Shown here in pieces: positions 33,813 to 42,618 of a stretch of 64,000 nt of DNA. Below the pieces are notes generated by a model. The model was given only the letters and a program-made list of their open reading frames with translations. It searched no databases and was not told the origin of the DNA. A program made the position numbers and the translations under genes. Position 1 is the first letter of the stretch. Each line of letters opens with the position of its first letter. Origin of the DNA: Cellulomonas timonensis (GTDB lineage Bacteria > Actinomycetota > Actinomycetes > Actinomycetales > Cellulomonadaceae); assembly GCF_900046455.1 (NCBI RefSeq), contig NZ_FCOT01000010.1, forward strand, positions 310,001-374,000. The letters are read 5' to 3'.

Positions 33813-35012
33813 ATGAAGCCCTGGGGCACGCCCCTGTCCCCCGCCGCCGCCCGCGTGATGCTGCTGGGCTCCGGCGAGCTCGGCAAGGAGGTGCTGATCG
33901 CGTTGCAGCGGCTCGGCGTGGAGACCATCGCCGTCGACAGGTACCCCGGCGCACCCGGCCACCAGGTGGCCCATCGCGCGCACACCCTCGACATGACCGA
34001 CCCGCAGGCCCTGCGGGACCTCATCCTGGCCGAGCGCCCCGACCTGGTGGTGCCGGAGATCGAGGCCATCGCCACGTCGGCGCTTGAGGACCTCGAGCGG
34101 GACGGCCTGGTCCAGGTGGTCCCCACCGCGCGCGCGACCCGCCTGACGATGGACCGCGAGGGCATCAGGCGCCTCGCCGCCGAGACCCTGGGCCTGCCCA
34201 CCAGCCCCTACCGCTTCTGCGACTCGGAGGACGAGCTGCGGGCGGCGATCGACGCCATCGGGTACCCGTGCGTGGTCAAGCCGGTGATGAGCAGCTCCGG
34301 CAAGGGCCAGAGCCGCCTCGACGGGCCCGACGACATCACCCCGGCGTGGGAGCACGCAATGGCGGGCGGGCGCGTCGCGGGCGGACGGGTCATCGTCGAG
34401 GGATTCGTCGACTTCGACTACGAGATCACCCTGCTCACCGTGCGGGCAGTGGAGGCTGACGGCACTGTCGGCACGCGCTTCTGCGAGCCCGTGGGGCACC
34501 GCCAGGTGGGCGGCGACTACGTGGAGAGCTGGCAGCCGCAGCCCATGTCGCCGGTGGCGCTCAGCCGGGCGCAGGAGATCGCGCGGGCCGTGACCGGCGA
34601 CCTCGGCGGGCTGGGGGTGTTCGGCGTGGAGCTGTTCGTGCGCGGCGACGACGTGTGGTTCAGCGAGGTCAGCCCGCGCCCGCATGACACCGGCATGGTC
34701 ACGATGGCCACGCAGCGGCAGAGCGAGTTCGACCTGCACGCCCGGGCGATCCTGGGGCTGCCGGTGGACACCACGCTGCTGAGCCCGGGGGCCAGCGCCG
34801 TCGTCTACGGCGGCGTGGACGCCGAGGCTGTGGTGTTCGAGGGCGTCGCCGAGGCCCTGCGCGTGCCGCACAGCGACCTGCGGCTGTTCGGCAAGCCTGC
34901 CAGCGGGGTCCGCCGACGCATGGGCGTGGCGCTGGTCCACGGCGACGACGTGGAGACGGCCCGCGCGCAGGCGGCCCTGGCGGCGAGCAAGGTCACGGCG
35001 CGGCCAGCCTGA
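33813..35012 (+). CDS. purT: formate-dependent phosphoribosylglycinamide formyltransferase
   Basis: 399 residues, ATP-grasp fold, catalysing the formate-dependent third step of purine synthesis. It shows [13 protein letters not shown] near the N-terminus, the ATP-grasp segment [16 protein letters not shown] and the metal-binding [24 protein letters not shown] precedes the ATG. The last 20 bp overlap the convergent flavoenzyme gene. Formate released by the formamidase at 15.3 kb could feed it, though the two are not linked. Confidence 0.95.
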   Translation: MKPWGTPLSPAAARVMLLGSGELGKEVLIALQRLGVETIAVDRYPGAPGHQVAHRAHTLDMTDPQALRDLILAERPDLVVPEIEAIATSALEDLERDGLVQVVPTARATRLTMDREGIRRLAAETLGLPTSPYRFCDSEDELRAAIDAIGYPCVVKPVMSSSGKGQSRLDGPDDITPAWEHAMAGGRVAGGRVIVEGFVDFDYEITLLTVRAVEADGTVGTRFCEPVGHRQVGGDYVESWQPQPMSPVALSRAQEIARAVTGDLGGLGVFGVELFVRGDDVWFSEVSPRPHDTGMVTMATQRQSEFDLHARAILGLPVDTTLLSPGASAVVYGGVDAEAVVFEGVAEALRVPHSDLRLFGKPASGVRRRMGVALVHGDDVETARAQAALAASKVTARPA

Positions 35013-37110
35013 CTGCCATGCCCGCGGCCACTGCTGTCCCGGCCCGCAGGCCCTGCTCGAACGCGCGCACGGCGTTGAGGCCGGGGGCGTCCAGTGCCCC
35101 GCCGATCACCGTGTGCGGGATGCCGAGCGCCGCCAGCTCCGCCGCCAGCGGGGCGTGCGGCTCCTGGCCGGCGGCGACCACGACGGTGTCGGCGGGGATC
35201 ACCTCCTCCACGCCGTCGACATCGGCATTGGCGACGACGAGCCCCTCGGCGGCGATCCGGCGGTACTCGACGCCTGTCCTGCTGCGCACTCCTGCCACGC
35301 GGATGGCCTGCAGCACGGCCCACCGAGTGGACGGCCCGATGCCCTCCCCGACGTGGCGGCCCCGGCGCAGCAGCGTGATCTCCCGGGCGGGGGCTCCCGC
35401 GCGCGGCTGGTCCAGCCCGGCCTCGCGCCGGAAGCGGGCACGCTCGGCGGCCCGACTGTCGGCATGGTCGCCCCAACACACCTGCATCTCATCCGGGCCG
35501 CCGAGCCCAGCGCCGGTAGGCGGAAGCGGCAGAGGTGAGGGCGAGCCCGGAAAGGAGGATAAGTGCGCCAGGTCCACGGCGATGCCGCCCGCCCCGATCA
35601 CCGCAACCCTGCGGCCAACCCGCCACGGGGCCGCGAACGCCTCCTGGTAGTCGAGCACCGGCAGCGCGCCCGCGCCGGGCAGCGCCACCCGGCGCGGGCG
35701 CACCCCCGTCGCGACGATCACGTGGGCATGGTCCGCCAGGTCGGCGGCGCTCGGCGCGACGCCCACGCGGATGCGCACCCCGAGCCTGGCGAGCTCGTGG
35801 CGGAAGTAGCGGACTGTCGCCAGGTAGTCCTCCTTGCCGGGCACCTGGCCCGCGAGCAGGAACTGCCCGCCGATCGAGTCGGCCGCCTCGATCAGGTCCA
35901 CCGGCGCCCCTGCGGCGGCCAGCGTGGCTGCCGCCTGCATGCCGGCGGGGCCAGCCCCCACCACCGCCACGCGGGGCGAACGGGGCTCGGGCTCTCGCAC
36001 CGCGAGTGGGAACTCCAGCTCGCGCCCGGCACGCGGGTTGACCAGGCAGGACACCCGCTCGACGCCGAGGGAGCGGTCGATGCAGGCCTGGTTGCATGCG
36101 ATGCACGTGTTCACCAGGTCGAGGTCGCCGTCGCGCGACGTGGCGACGAGGCGCGCGTCGGCCAGGAACGGGCGGGACATCGACACCAGGTCGACGTCGC
36201 CCCGCGCGAGCGCCTCCTCGGCGAGCGGGAGCGAGTTGACGCGGTTGGAGCCCATGACGGGCACGTCCAGGCCCGCCTGCGCGATCCGGCGCCGGATGCC
36301 CCCCGCGATGTCGAGCCACATGGAGTGCGGCACCAGGGACTGCACGCTCGGCACCGACGACTCATGCCACCCGATGCCGATGTTCAGCGCGTCCGCGCCG
36401 CCCGCCGCGAGCCGCAGCGCAAGGTCGGCGCTCTGCTCCGGTGTGCTGGACCCGTCGACGAAGTCCGCGCCCGATGTGCGGACGATCACCGGGAAGTCGG
36501 GGCCCACCGCCGCCCGGACCGCGGCCAACACGGCGAGCGGGAACGCGGCCCGGCGGTCCTCGTCGCCACCCCAGGCGTCGTCGCGCAGGTTCGTCAGCGG
36601 CGAGGCGAACTGGTTGATCAGGTACCCCTCGGAGCCCATCACCTCGACGGCGTCGAATCCGCGTCGCAGCGCGGTGGCGGCGGCTGCCGCGAAGGCCGCG
36701 ATGGTCCGCTGGACCCGCTCCTCGTCCATCGCGGCAGGCGTCTGCCGGGAGAACCGAGAGAAGACCGCCGACGGCGCCACCGGCGCGACGCCCATGGCGT
36801 ACCGCCCGGCATGGAAGAGCTGCAGCGCGAGCAGGGCGCCCGCCTGATGCACGGCGTCCAGCGCGGGCTCCAGGGCGTCCCAGGCGCCGGGCTCGTCGAG
36901 CACCAGGTACTCCGGGCTGCCCGCGCCCGCCCGGTCCACCGCCGCCCCGCCCGTGACGATCAGCCCGGCGCCCCCCAAGGCGCGCTCGCGGTAGAAGGCC
37001 GCGAGCGCCGGCGGGTCGTGCTCGAGGTTGAGGTGCATGGAGCCCATGACCACCCGGTGCGGCAGCCGCAGGCTCCCGATCCGGACGGGTGAGAACACGC
37101 GGGTGAGCAT
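34993..37110 (-). CDS. 2,4-dienoyl-CoA reductase-like flavoenzyme (PlmM/AnsM-like)
   Basis: 705 residues. Residues about 1-330 form an old-yellow-enzyme TIM barrel that binds FMN. A 4Fe-4S motif follows (CIACNQAC then Cys after 11 residues), then a C-terminal FAD/NAD(P) domain with [14 protein letters not shown] and [14 protein letters not shown]. This is the FadH architecture. It is the last gene of the cassette, 6 bp after the acyl-CoA dehydrogenase. In the proposed pathway it would reduce a ring double bond of a cyclohexadienyl-CoA. Confidence 0.9.
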   Translation of the reverse strand: MLTRVFSPVRIGSLRLPHRVVMGSMHLNLEHDPPALAAFYRERALGGAGLIVTGGAAVDRAGAGSPEYLVLDEPGAWDALEPALDAVHQAGALLALQLFHAGRYAMGVAPVAPSAVFSRFSRQTPAAMDEERVQRTIAAFAAAAATALRRGFDAVEVMGSEGYLINQFASPLTNLRDDAWGGDEDRRAAFPLAVLAAVRAAVGPDFPVIVRTSGADFVDGSSTPEQSADLALRLAAGGADALNIGIGWHESSVPSVQSLVPHSMWLDIAGGIRRRIAQAGLDVPVMGSNRVNSLPLAEEALARGDVDLVSMSRPFLADARLVATSRDGDLDLVNTCIACNQACIDRSLGVERVSCLVNPRAGRELEFPLAVREPEPRSPRVAVVGAGPAGMQAAATLAAAGAPVDLIEAADSIGGQFLLAGQVPGKEDYLATVRYFRHELARLGVRIRVGVAPSAADLADHAHVIVATGVRPRRVALPGAGALPVLDYQEAFAAPWRVGRRVAVIGAGGIAVDLAHLSSFPGSPSPLPLPPTGAGLGGPDEMQVCWGDHADSRAAERARFRREAGLDQPRAGAPAREITLLRRGRHVGEGIGPSTRWAVLQAIRVAGVRSRTGVEYRRIAAEGLVVANADVDGVEEVIPADTVVVAAGQEPHAPLAAELAALGIPHTVIGGALDAPGLNAVRAFEQGLRAGTAVAAGMAVRLAAP

Positions 37111-37116
37111 CGACGC

Positions 37117-38316
37117 TCAGCCCTGGCCGCCGCCGAGTCCCGCGCGTCGCAGCAGGTCCCGGGCGATGACCGTCTTCTGGATCTCGTTGGTGCCCTCCTC
37201 GAACCGCTGCGCGCGGGCGTCGCGGTACACCCGCTCGATGGGCATCGACTTCCAGTAGCCGATGCCGCCGTGCACCTGCAGGGCCTTGTCGGTGACGCGG
37301 GTGAGCATGTCCACGGCGGTGAGCTTGGCCATCGACGACAGCGCGGGCGCACGGTCGTCGCCGTCCTGCCAGGCGCGCGCGGCGGTGAGGGTCAGGGCCT
37401 TCGCGGCCTCGATGTCCGCCGCGTTCTCAGCGAGCTGGAAGGCGATGGCCTGCCGGGACGCCAACGGCTTGCCGAAGGTGACCCGCTCGGTGGCGTAGGC
37501 GACGGCGAGCTGCTGCGCGCGCTGCGCGAGGCCCACACAGCTCATCGCCACGGAGATGCGGCTGGGGGTGAGGAACCCGCCAAGCGCCACCGCGAGGCCC
37601 TCCCCCTCCGCGCCGAGCCGCTGGGACACCGGCACGGGCGCGTCCTCGAACAGGAGGGTGGCGTGGTCGGTGCCGCGCACGCCCATGGTCTGCGAGCTGT
37701 CCTCCACGACGACACCGGGGGTCTGGCGGTCCACCAGCAGGGCGACGGTGCCCTCCTTGCCGCTGCTGCCGGCCAGCCGGGCGAACAGCAGCCAGTAGTC
37801 GCACCGCACCCCGAAGGTGATGAGGTGCTTGCGCCCGGTCAGCCGGTACACGTCCCCCTCGCGGCGCACCGTGGAGGTGATGTCCGCGCCCGTGCCGTTG
37901 CCGGGCTCGGTCAGCGTGAACGCGACGGTGAGCTTCCCGGCGATCGCGGGCTTGATGAACAGCTCGCGCTGGCGCTCGTCGGCGTAGGGGTTCATGGCCC
38001 GCCACGTCCCGTTGACCACGTGCACGATCATCCGCACCGACGCGTGCGACCGGGAGAACACCTCCATCAGCCCCATCCACTGCACGAAGCTCACGCCGCG
38101 CCCGCCCAGGTCGCGTGGCGCCGCGAGCGCGAGGTAGCCGAGGCCCACCAGCTCGTCCCACAGCGTGTCGGGCACGTCGCCGTCGGCCTCGATGCGCTCC
38201 GCCCAGGCCTCCCCCGGGCCCTCGACCCAGGCGGTGACCTCGGCGAGGAGTTGGTCGAACTCCTGGTCGGGGATGCTGCTGCCCCGGCCGTCGGCTGTGA
38301 TGGCGGCAATGCTCAC
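37117..38316 (-). CDS. acyl-CoA dehydrogenase (PlmL/AnsL-like)
   Basis: 399 residues, standard acyl-CoA dehydrogenase fold: FTLTEPGNGTGADITST (FAD/substrate loop), YATERVTFGKPLASRQAIAF, and the C-terminal VHGGIGYWKSMPIERVYRDA and EEGTNEIQKT, the latter holding the catalytic Glu. The GTG start overlaps the upstream fusion-gene stop (GTGA). It is expected to catalyse desaturation on an alicyclic CoA thioester in the proposed cyclohexanecarboxyl-CoA route; ordinary branched-chain acyl-CoA oxidation is the alternative. Confidence 0.9.
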   Translation of the reverse strand: MSIAAITADGRGSSIPDQEFDQLLAEVTAWVEGPGEAWAERIEADGDVPDTLWDELVGLGYLALAAPRDLGGRGVSFVQWMGLMEVFSRSHASVRMIVHVVNGTWRAMNPYADERQRELFIKPAIAGKLTVAFTLTEPGNGTGADITSTVRREGDVYRLTGRKHLITFGVRCDYWLLFARLAGSSGKEGTVALLVDRQTPGVVVEDSSQTMGVRGTDHATLLFEDAPVPVSQRLGAEGEGLAVALGGFLTPSRISVAMSCVGLAQRAQQLAVAYATERVTFGKPLASRQAIAFQLAENAADIEAAKALTLTAARAWQDGDDRAPALSSMAKLTAVDMLTRVTDKALQVHGGIGYWKSMPIERVYRDARAQRFEEGTNEIQKTVIARDLLRRAGLGGGQG

Positions 38317-41300
38317 GAGGTGCTCCCTGGGGTGTCGGCGGGTCGGGCTGCGTGGGATGTGGTGGTGAACTGCAGGGCGAGGTCCCGCAGGAGGAACTTC
38401 TGCACCTTGCCCACGGCGTTGCGCGGCAGGCTCTCCAGCACCTCGAGCCGCTCCGGCCAGTAGTGCTTGGACACCTGGTGGCCGTCCAGGTAGGCGGTGA
38501 GGTCGGCCAGGGTGAGGGTCGCCCCAGCGGTGGGGACCACGAACGCGCAGGCCCGCTCGCCCAGGCGCGGGTCGGGCATCGCGGCGATGGCCACGTCGTC
38601 GACGCCGGGATGCCGGTACAGGAGCTGCTCGATCTCGGCGACGGGGATCTTCTCCCCGCCCCGGTTCACCACGTCCCGGACCCGGCCGGTGATCCGCAGG
38701 AACCCCGCGTCGTCGAGGGTGGCCAGGTCGCCGGTGCGGTACCAGCCGTCCTCGGTGAGCGCCTCCTTGGTGAGGTCGGGGCGGTCCAGGTAGCCGTCGA
38801 ACATCGTGGGGCTGTGCAGCTCGAAGTTGCCCTCCCCGCCCGCCGGGATGAGGTGGCCGTCGTCGCTGACGATGCGGGCCCGCACCCCGTCCAGCAGCCG
38901 CCCGTCGGTGCCCCAGACCAGCGCCGGGTCGTCCTGCGGCGCGGCCAGGCTGCCCAGGCACGTCTCGGTGGTGCCGAACGCCCCGCACACCGCGGCGCCC
39001 AGCACGCGGGTGGCGCGCTCGGCCAGGTGCCGGGGCGCCGCGGCGCCGGTGTTCACGAAGATCCGCAGGCTCGCGGGCGCGGGCTCCCCGGCCTCCACCG
39101 CCTTGACCAGGTCGGTGAGGAACGGCGTCGCGGCCTGCGCGAACGTGCCCTTCCAGCCGCCCAGCAGCCGCAGCGCGCGCACCGGGTCCCACACGGGCTG
39201 CAGGATCTGCGGGGCGCCCAGCACGAAGGACAACCACATCCCGTAGAGGAAGCCCGTCTGGTGGGCGAGCGGCGAGGGGATGAAGATCGCGTCGTCGCTG
39301 GACAGGCCCAGATGCGCGACCTCCATCGCCGCCGCGCGGCTGAGGGTCTGGTGCCGGTGCAGCACGCCCTTCGGCTCGCCGGTGGTGCCGGAGGTGAACA
39401 GCAGCTGCGCGGCGTCGTCGGGGCGTGGGGCCCGCTCGTCGAGCACGTCGCGCCGCACGTCCGCCCCGGCCATCGTCTCGGCCCAGCTGTGCCAGCGGGG
39501 CGTGCGACCCGGCTCGTCGGGCGCGGCGGCATCCCCGCCCCCTGGCTCGGCGCCGGGCCGACAGCGCTCCGGGACCTCGCCGATCACGAGCACGTGCTCC
39601 AGGAACAGCCCGTACCCCGGGTCCCGGCCCGTGCCGGCGCGCAGGATGCCGTCGAGCTCCTCCGCGTGGCGCCGGCCCCGGAACTCCTCCGGCACGACCA
39701 TCACCCGCGCGCGCGACCTGTGCAGGGCGAACGCGACCTCGCGCTCGCGGAAGATCGGCATGATCGGGGCCACCACCGCGCCGACGCGCAGCACGGCCGT
39801 CGACAGCACCACGAACTCCCGCCAGTTCGGCAGCTGGAAGGCCACCCGGTCCCCCCGCCGCACCCCCAGGCCCACCAGCGCGGCGGCCGCGCGATCCGCT
39901 TCGGCGTCGAGCTGCGCCCAGGTCAGATGCCCGGTGGCGTTGTCGCGCGCGTCCACCACCGCCGTCTCGTTGGGCCGCTCGGCCGCCCACCGCCGCACCC
40001 ACTGGTCGCCGGTGGCCTGCGACGCCGCGTCGATCCCCGGCCCGGCGATGGTGTGCGGCCGGGCCGCGCGGGCTGTGCGGACTGCCGGGTGGTGGGGCGC
40101 CCGGCGCCGGAGCCGGCCGTCGTCCACCCGCATGTCCAGCCCGAAGGTCGTCATCGACTCCAGGTACTCCGGGTAGGAGATCCGGTAGGCGTGCGGGTAG
40201 GTGAGGGTGCTGCGCCCCTCGGCCGCGGAGGCCGCCACGGCCAGCGACATCAGCACCCGGTGGTCGTTGAAGGACGACAGGTCCGCGCCGCTGAGGCCGG
40301 GCACCCCGCGCACCCGCAGCTCGGCGCCCTCGATCCGCACATCCGCGCCCATGCTGTTGAGCTGCAGCATCGCGGCGACCCGGTCCGACTCCTTGAGCCG
40401 CACATGCTCGACGTTGCGGAAGACGCTCTCACCGTCGGCGAAGCAGGCCAGCACCGACAGGACGGGCAGCATGTCCGGCACGCTGCGGCAGTCGATGTCA
40501 GCCGGGCGCAGCCGCGCGCCGTCATGCCGCACCCGCACCGCGTCGACCTGCGGGTCGTAGGCCATCGGCACGCCCATCGCCGTGGCGATGTCCAGCAGGT
40601 GCGCCTCGGGATGGTCGGACCGCGCCGAACTGGTTGACCGGAGCCCGTGCAGCACGATGTCGGAGGGGTGCAGGGCCCCGGCAGCCAGCCCGAACGCCGC
40701 CGATCCGATGTCCGGCGGCATCCGCAGGTCGGTGGCCACGGCCTGCTGGTCGGGCTCCACCTCGAAGCGGCGCCAGTCGTCGGACACCTGCACGTGCAGC
40801 CCGAACTGCTTCATCATCTCGACGGTGAGCTGCAGGTAGGAGCGCTCGTTGAGCGGCCCGTCCACGACCACCGTGGTGGCGGACGACGCGAACGGCGCCA
40901 GCAGCAGCAGCCCCGAGATCCACTGCGAGAGGGTGCCGGCGATGTGCACCTCGCCGCCGCGGGGCCGGGCAGCGCGCACCCGGATGGGCGGGCAGTCGTC
41001 GGCGGAGGCCACGTCGAGGCCCATCTGGCGCAGCGCGGCGAGCAGCGGGCCGATCGGGCGGCGCTGGAAGTACTTCTGCCCGGTGACCGTGACATCCCGG
41101 TCGCCCAGCGCGGCCAGGCCGGCCATGAAGTACAGCGTGGTGCCGGAGCTGCCCGCCGTGACCACGTCGCGGCGCGGACGGTATGGGCCGCCGTGGACCA
41201 CGTACGTGCCGTCCTGGACGTCGATGCGGATGCCGAGCTGGCGCAGCATCGCCACCGTGTACTGGACGTGGCGGGCGTCGGTGAGGCCCGTGATGCGGCT

Positions 41301-41414
41301 GGTTCCCGGCGCCAGCGACGCGAGGATCAGCGCCCGATGCGCGTGGTACTTCGAGTTGGGCACCTGCACGGCGCCGCCGATGGGTTGATGCGTGCCGAGA
41401 ACTGACAGATACAT
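38313..41414 (-). CDS. EPSP-synthase-like / acyl-CoA ligase fusion (PlmJK-like)
   Basis: 1033 residues. Residues about 1-435 are an EPSP-synthase fold with Lys22, Arg27, Gln164, Asp314, KESDR (341-345) and DHR (384-386) kept. By hand alignment Ser23 is Tyr, Asn94 is Ser89, Ser169 is Leu162 and Lys411 is Ile412, so ordinary EPSP synthesis is doubtful. Residues about 445-1020 are an adenylate-forming CoA ligase: LLFTSGTTGEPKGV, FGTTETCLG, YRTGDLATLDDAGFLRITGR and NAVGKVQK. The same fusion occurs in phoslactomycin PlmJK, proposed to start shikimate conversion to cyclohexanecarboxyl-CoA. First gene of the operon. Confidence 0.9.
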   Translation of the reverse strand: MYLSVLGTHQPIGGAVQVPNSKYHAHRALILASLAPGTSRITGLTDARHVQYTVAMLRQLGIRIDVQDGTYVVHGGPYRPRRDVVTAGSSGTTLYFMAGLAALGDRDVTVTGQKYFQRRPIGPLLAALRQMGLDVASADDCPPIRVRAARPRGGEVHIAGTLSQWISGLLLLAPFASSATTVVVDGPLNERSYLQLTVEMMKQFGLHVQVSDDWRRFEVEPDQQAVATDLRMPPDIGSAAFGLAAGALHPSDIVLHGLRSTSSARSDHPEAHLLDIATAMGVPMAYDPQVDAVRVRHDGARLRPADIDCRSVPDMLPVLSVLACFADGESVFRNVEHVRLKESDRVAAMLQLNSMGADVRIEGAELRVRGVPGLSGADLSSFNDHRVLMSLAVAASAAEGRSTLTYPHAYRISYPEYLESMTTFGLDMRVDDGRLRRRAPHHPAVRTARAARPHTIAGPGIDAASQATGDQWVRRWAAERPNETAVVDARDNATGHLTWAQLDAEADRAAAALVGLGVRRGDRVAFQLPNWREFVVLSTAVLRVGAVVAPIMPIFREREVAFALHRSRARVMVVPEEFRGRRHAEELDGILRAGTGRDPGYGLFLEHVLVIGEVPERCRPGAEPGGGDAAAPDEPGRTPRWHSWAETMAGADVRRDVLDERAPRPDDAAQLLFTSGTTGEPKGVLHRHQTLSRAAAMEVAHLGLSSDDAIFIPSPLAHQTGFLYGMWLSFVLGAPQILQPVWDPVRALRLLGGWKGTFAQAATPFLTDLVKAVEAGEPAPASLRIFVNTGAAAPRHLAERATRVLGAAVCGAFGTTETCLGSLAAPQDDPALVWGTDGRLLDGVRARIVSDDGHLIPAGGEGNFELHSPTMFDGYLDRPDLTKEALTEDGWYRTGDLATLDDAGFLRITGRVRDVVNRGGEKIPVAEIEQLLYRHPGVDDVAIAAMPDPRLGERACAFVVPTAGATLTLADLTAYLDGHQVSKHYWPERLEVLESLPRNAVGKVQKFLLRDLALQFTTTSHAARPADTPGSTS

Positions 41415-41505
41415 GCCTGAGCGCCCCCTGTGCCGTCAGCAATGTCCGCTTTGTCCACGACGCTAGTGGGCGAGGGCGGCCACCACCATGGGGCATGCCG
41501 TGAGG

Positions 41506-42006
41506 TCAGCGCGGAGGATCGGCCAGGCGGAAGAACAACGTGGTCTCCCACTTGGTCATGTCGGGCTCGTCGTCCGGGTCGGTCAGGTAGGACTCGACCC
41601 GGCAGGCCCACGCGTCGCCCCGTGGGTCATCCCACCTGTCGAAGTCGAGCCCGGCGCGCTCCGCCCAGGCCAGCAGGTCGCCCGTGACGGCGATCAGCTC
41701 GTCCGGGTGGCCGGTGTGGGTGACCGTCGCATAACTCCCCGCGGGCAGCACCCCGGCGACCACGTCGCCCTCCCCCTCCACGGGCTCAGCGACGGGGGCG
41801 CCCGCTTCCACGAGCAGCTCGCGGTCCATGTCGATGACGTGGTAGCGGATGAACTGCGGCCCCGACGCCTCGACTCCGGCCGCCGCCATCCAGATCGCGA
41901 GCTGGTCGAGCCGCTCCACGACCTTGTCGAAGGAGGACATGGTGATCGACTCGCGGATGCCCAGGTAGGGCTGGGCGTCGCGCTGCTGGATGCTGGGCTG
42001 CGGCAT
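41506..42006 (-). CDS. GyrI-like small-molecule-binding protein
   Basis: 166 residues with a SOUL/GyrI-like effector-binding fold: YHVIDMDRELLVEAGAPVAE, a GSYATVTHTGHPDEL segment and the C-terminal WETTLFFRLADPP. GAGGAG precedes the ATG at 42006. It starts MPQPSIQQRDAQPYLGIRES, which is usual for stand-alone members. The ligand is unknown. It lies just upstream of the cassette but has its own promoter. Confidence 0.75.
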   Translation of the reverse strand: MPQPSIQQRDAQPYLGIRESITMSSFDKVVERLDQLAIWMAAAGVEASGPQFIRYHVIDMDRELLVEAGAPVAEPVEGEGDVVAGVLPAGSYATVTHTGHPDELIAVTGDLLAWAERAGLDFDRWDDPRGDAWACRVESYLTDPDDEPDMTKWETTLFFRLADPPR

Positions 42007-42116
42007 GTCGACTCCTCGGAGACGGCGCCCACGGGCGTGGGTCAATCCCGACATTAGGCCGGGAGGCCCACCCCGTCCTGCGCTGCGCTGCTGTTCCCTT
42101 CGGGGCCGACGACTTC

Positions 42117-42122
42117 TAGCCT
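42117..42122 (+). promoter_or_regulatory. -10 element of a leaderless DUF2277 transcript
   Basis: TAGCCT is followed by 6 nt and the ATG at 42129. GAAGG abuts the ATG and is too close for a normal Shine-Dalgarno. Confidence 0.4.
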
Positions 42123-42128
42123 CGAAGG

Positions 42129-42401
42129 ATGTGCCGGAACATCCGAACCCTCCACAACTTCGAGCCCGCCGCCTCGGATGACGAGGTGCACGCCGCGGCC
42201 CTGCAGTTCGTGCGCAAGGTCAGCGGCTCCACCCACCCGTCGCAGGCGAACCGCGCCGCCTTCGACCACGCCGTGGCCGAGATCGCGCACATCACCCAGC
42301 ACCTGCTGGACGACCTGGTGACGTCGGCGCCACCGAAGGACCGCGAGGTCGAGGCGGCCAAGGCGAAGGCGCGCAGCGCGCAGCGGTTCGCGCCTGCGTG
42401 A
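42129..42401 (+). CDS. DUF2277 domain protein
   Basis: 90 residues matching DUF2277 from end to end: MCRNIRTLHNFEPAASDDEV, ALQFVRKVSGSTHPSQAN and a helical C-terminus. Common in actinobacteria and proteobacteria; function unknown. Confidence 0.88.
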   Translation: MCRNIRTLHNFEPAASDDEVHAAALQFVRKVSGSTHPSQANRAAFDHAVAEIAHITQHLLDDLVTSAPPKDREVEAAKAKARSAQRFAPA

Positions 42402-42475
42402 GCCGCGTCTGAGGGCCTCGTCCGACAGGTGACGGGGGCTGTCGTCGACGAGGGAACGGCGCTGTCGACGTGGGG

Positions 42476-42503
42476 TTGCGCGGGGTCTGCCGACAGGTAC
42501 GCT
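42476..42503 (+). promoter_or_regulatory. possible promoter for the Stealth gene
   Basis: TTGCGC (42476-42481) and TACGCT (42498-42503) are separated by 16 bp, leaving a leader of about 110 nt before the GTG at 42619. Pattern only. Confidence 0.35.
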
Positions 42504-42618
42504 CAGCCTGCCTCATCGGAGTGGTCGATCCGATGGGATCTGATGACTTCGCTCGTGGCGCCTCCTCCCCCCATCGACCATCGGACTCGCCATCGTCACC
42601 GTTCCCGCCCCGCGCGAG

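Noticed and set aside
38313-41414. Reading the N-terminal half as the housekeeping aroA
   Set aside because: It is fused to a CoA ligase, sits in a CoA-thioester operon and has substituted substrate-binding positions. A housekeeping role is unlikely, though not excluded without the rest of the genome.
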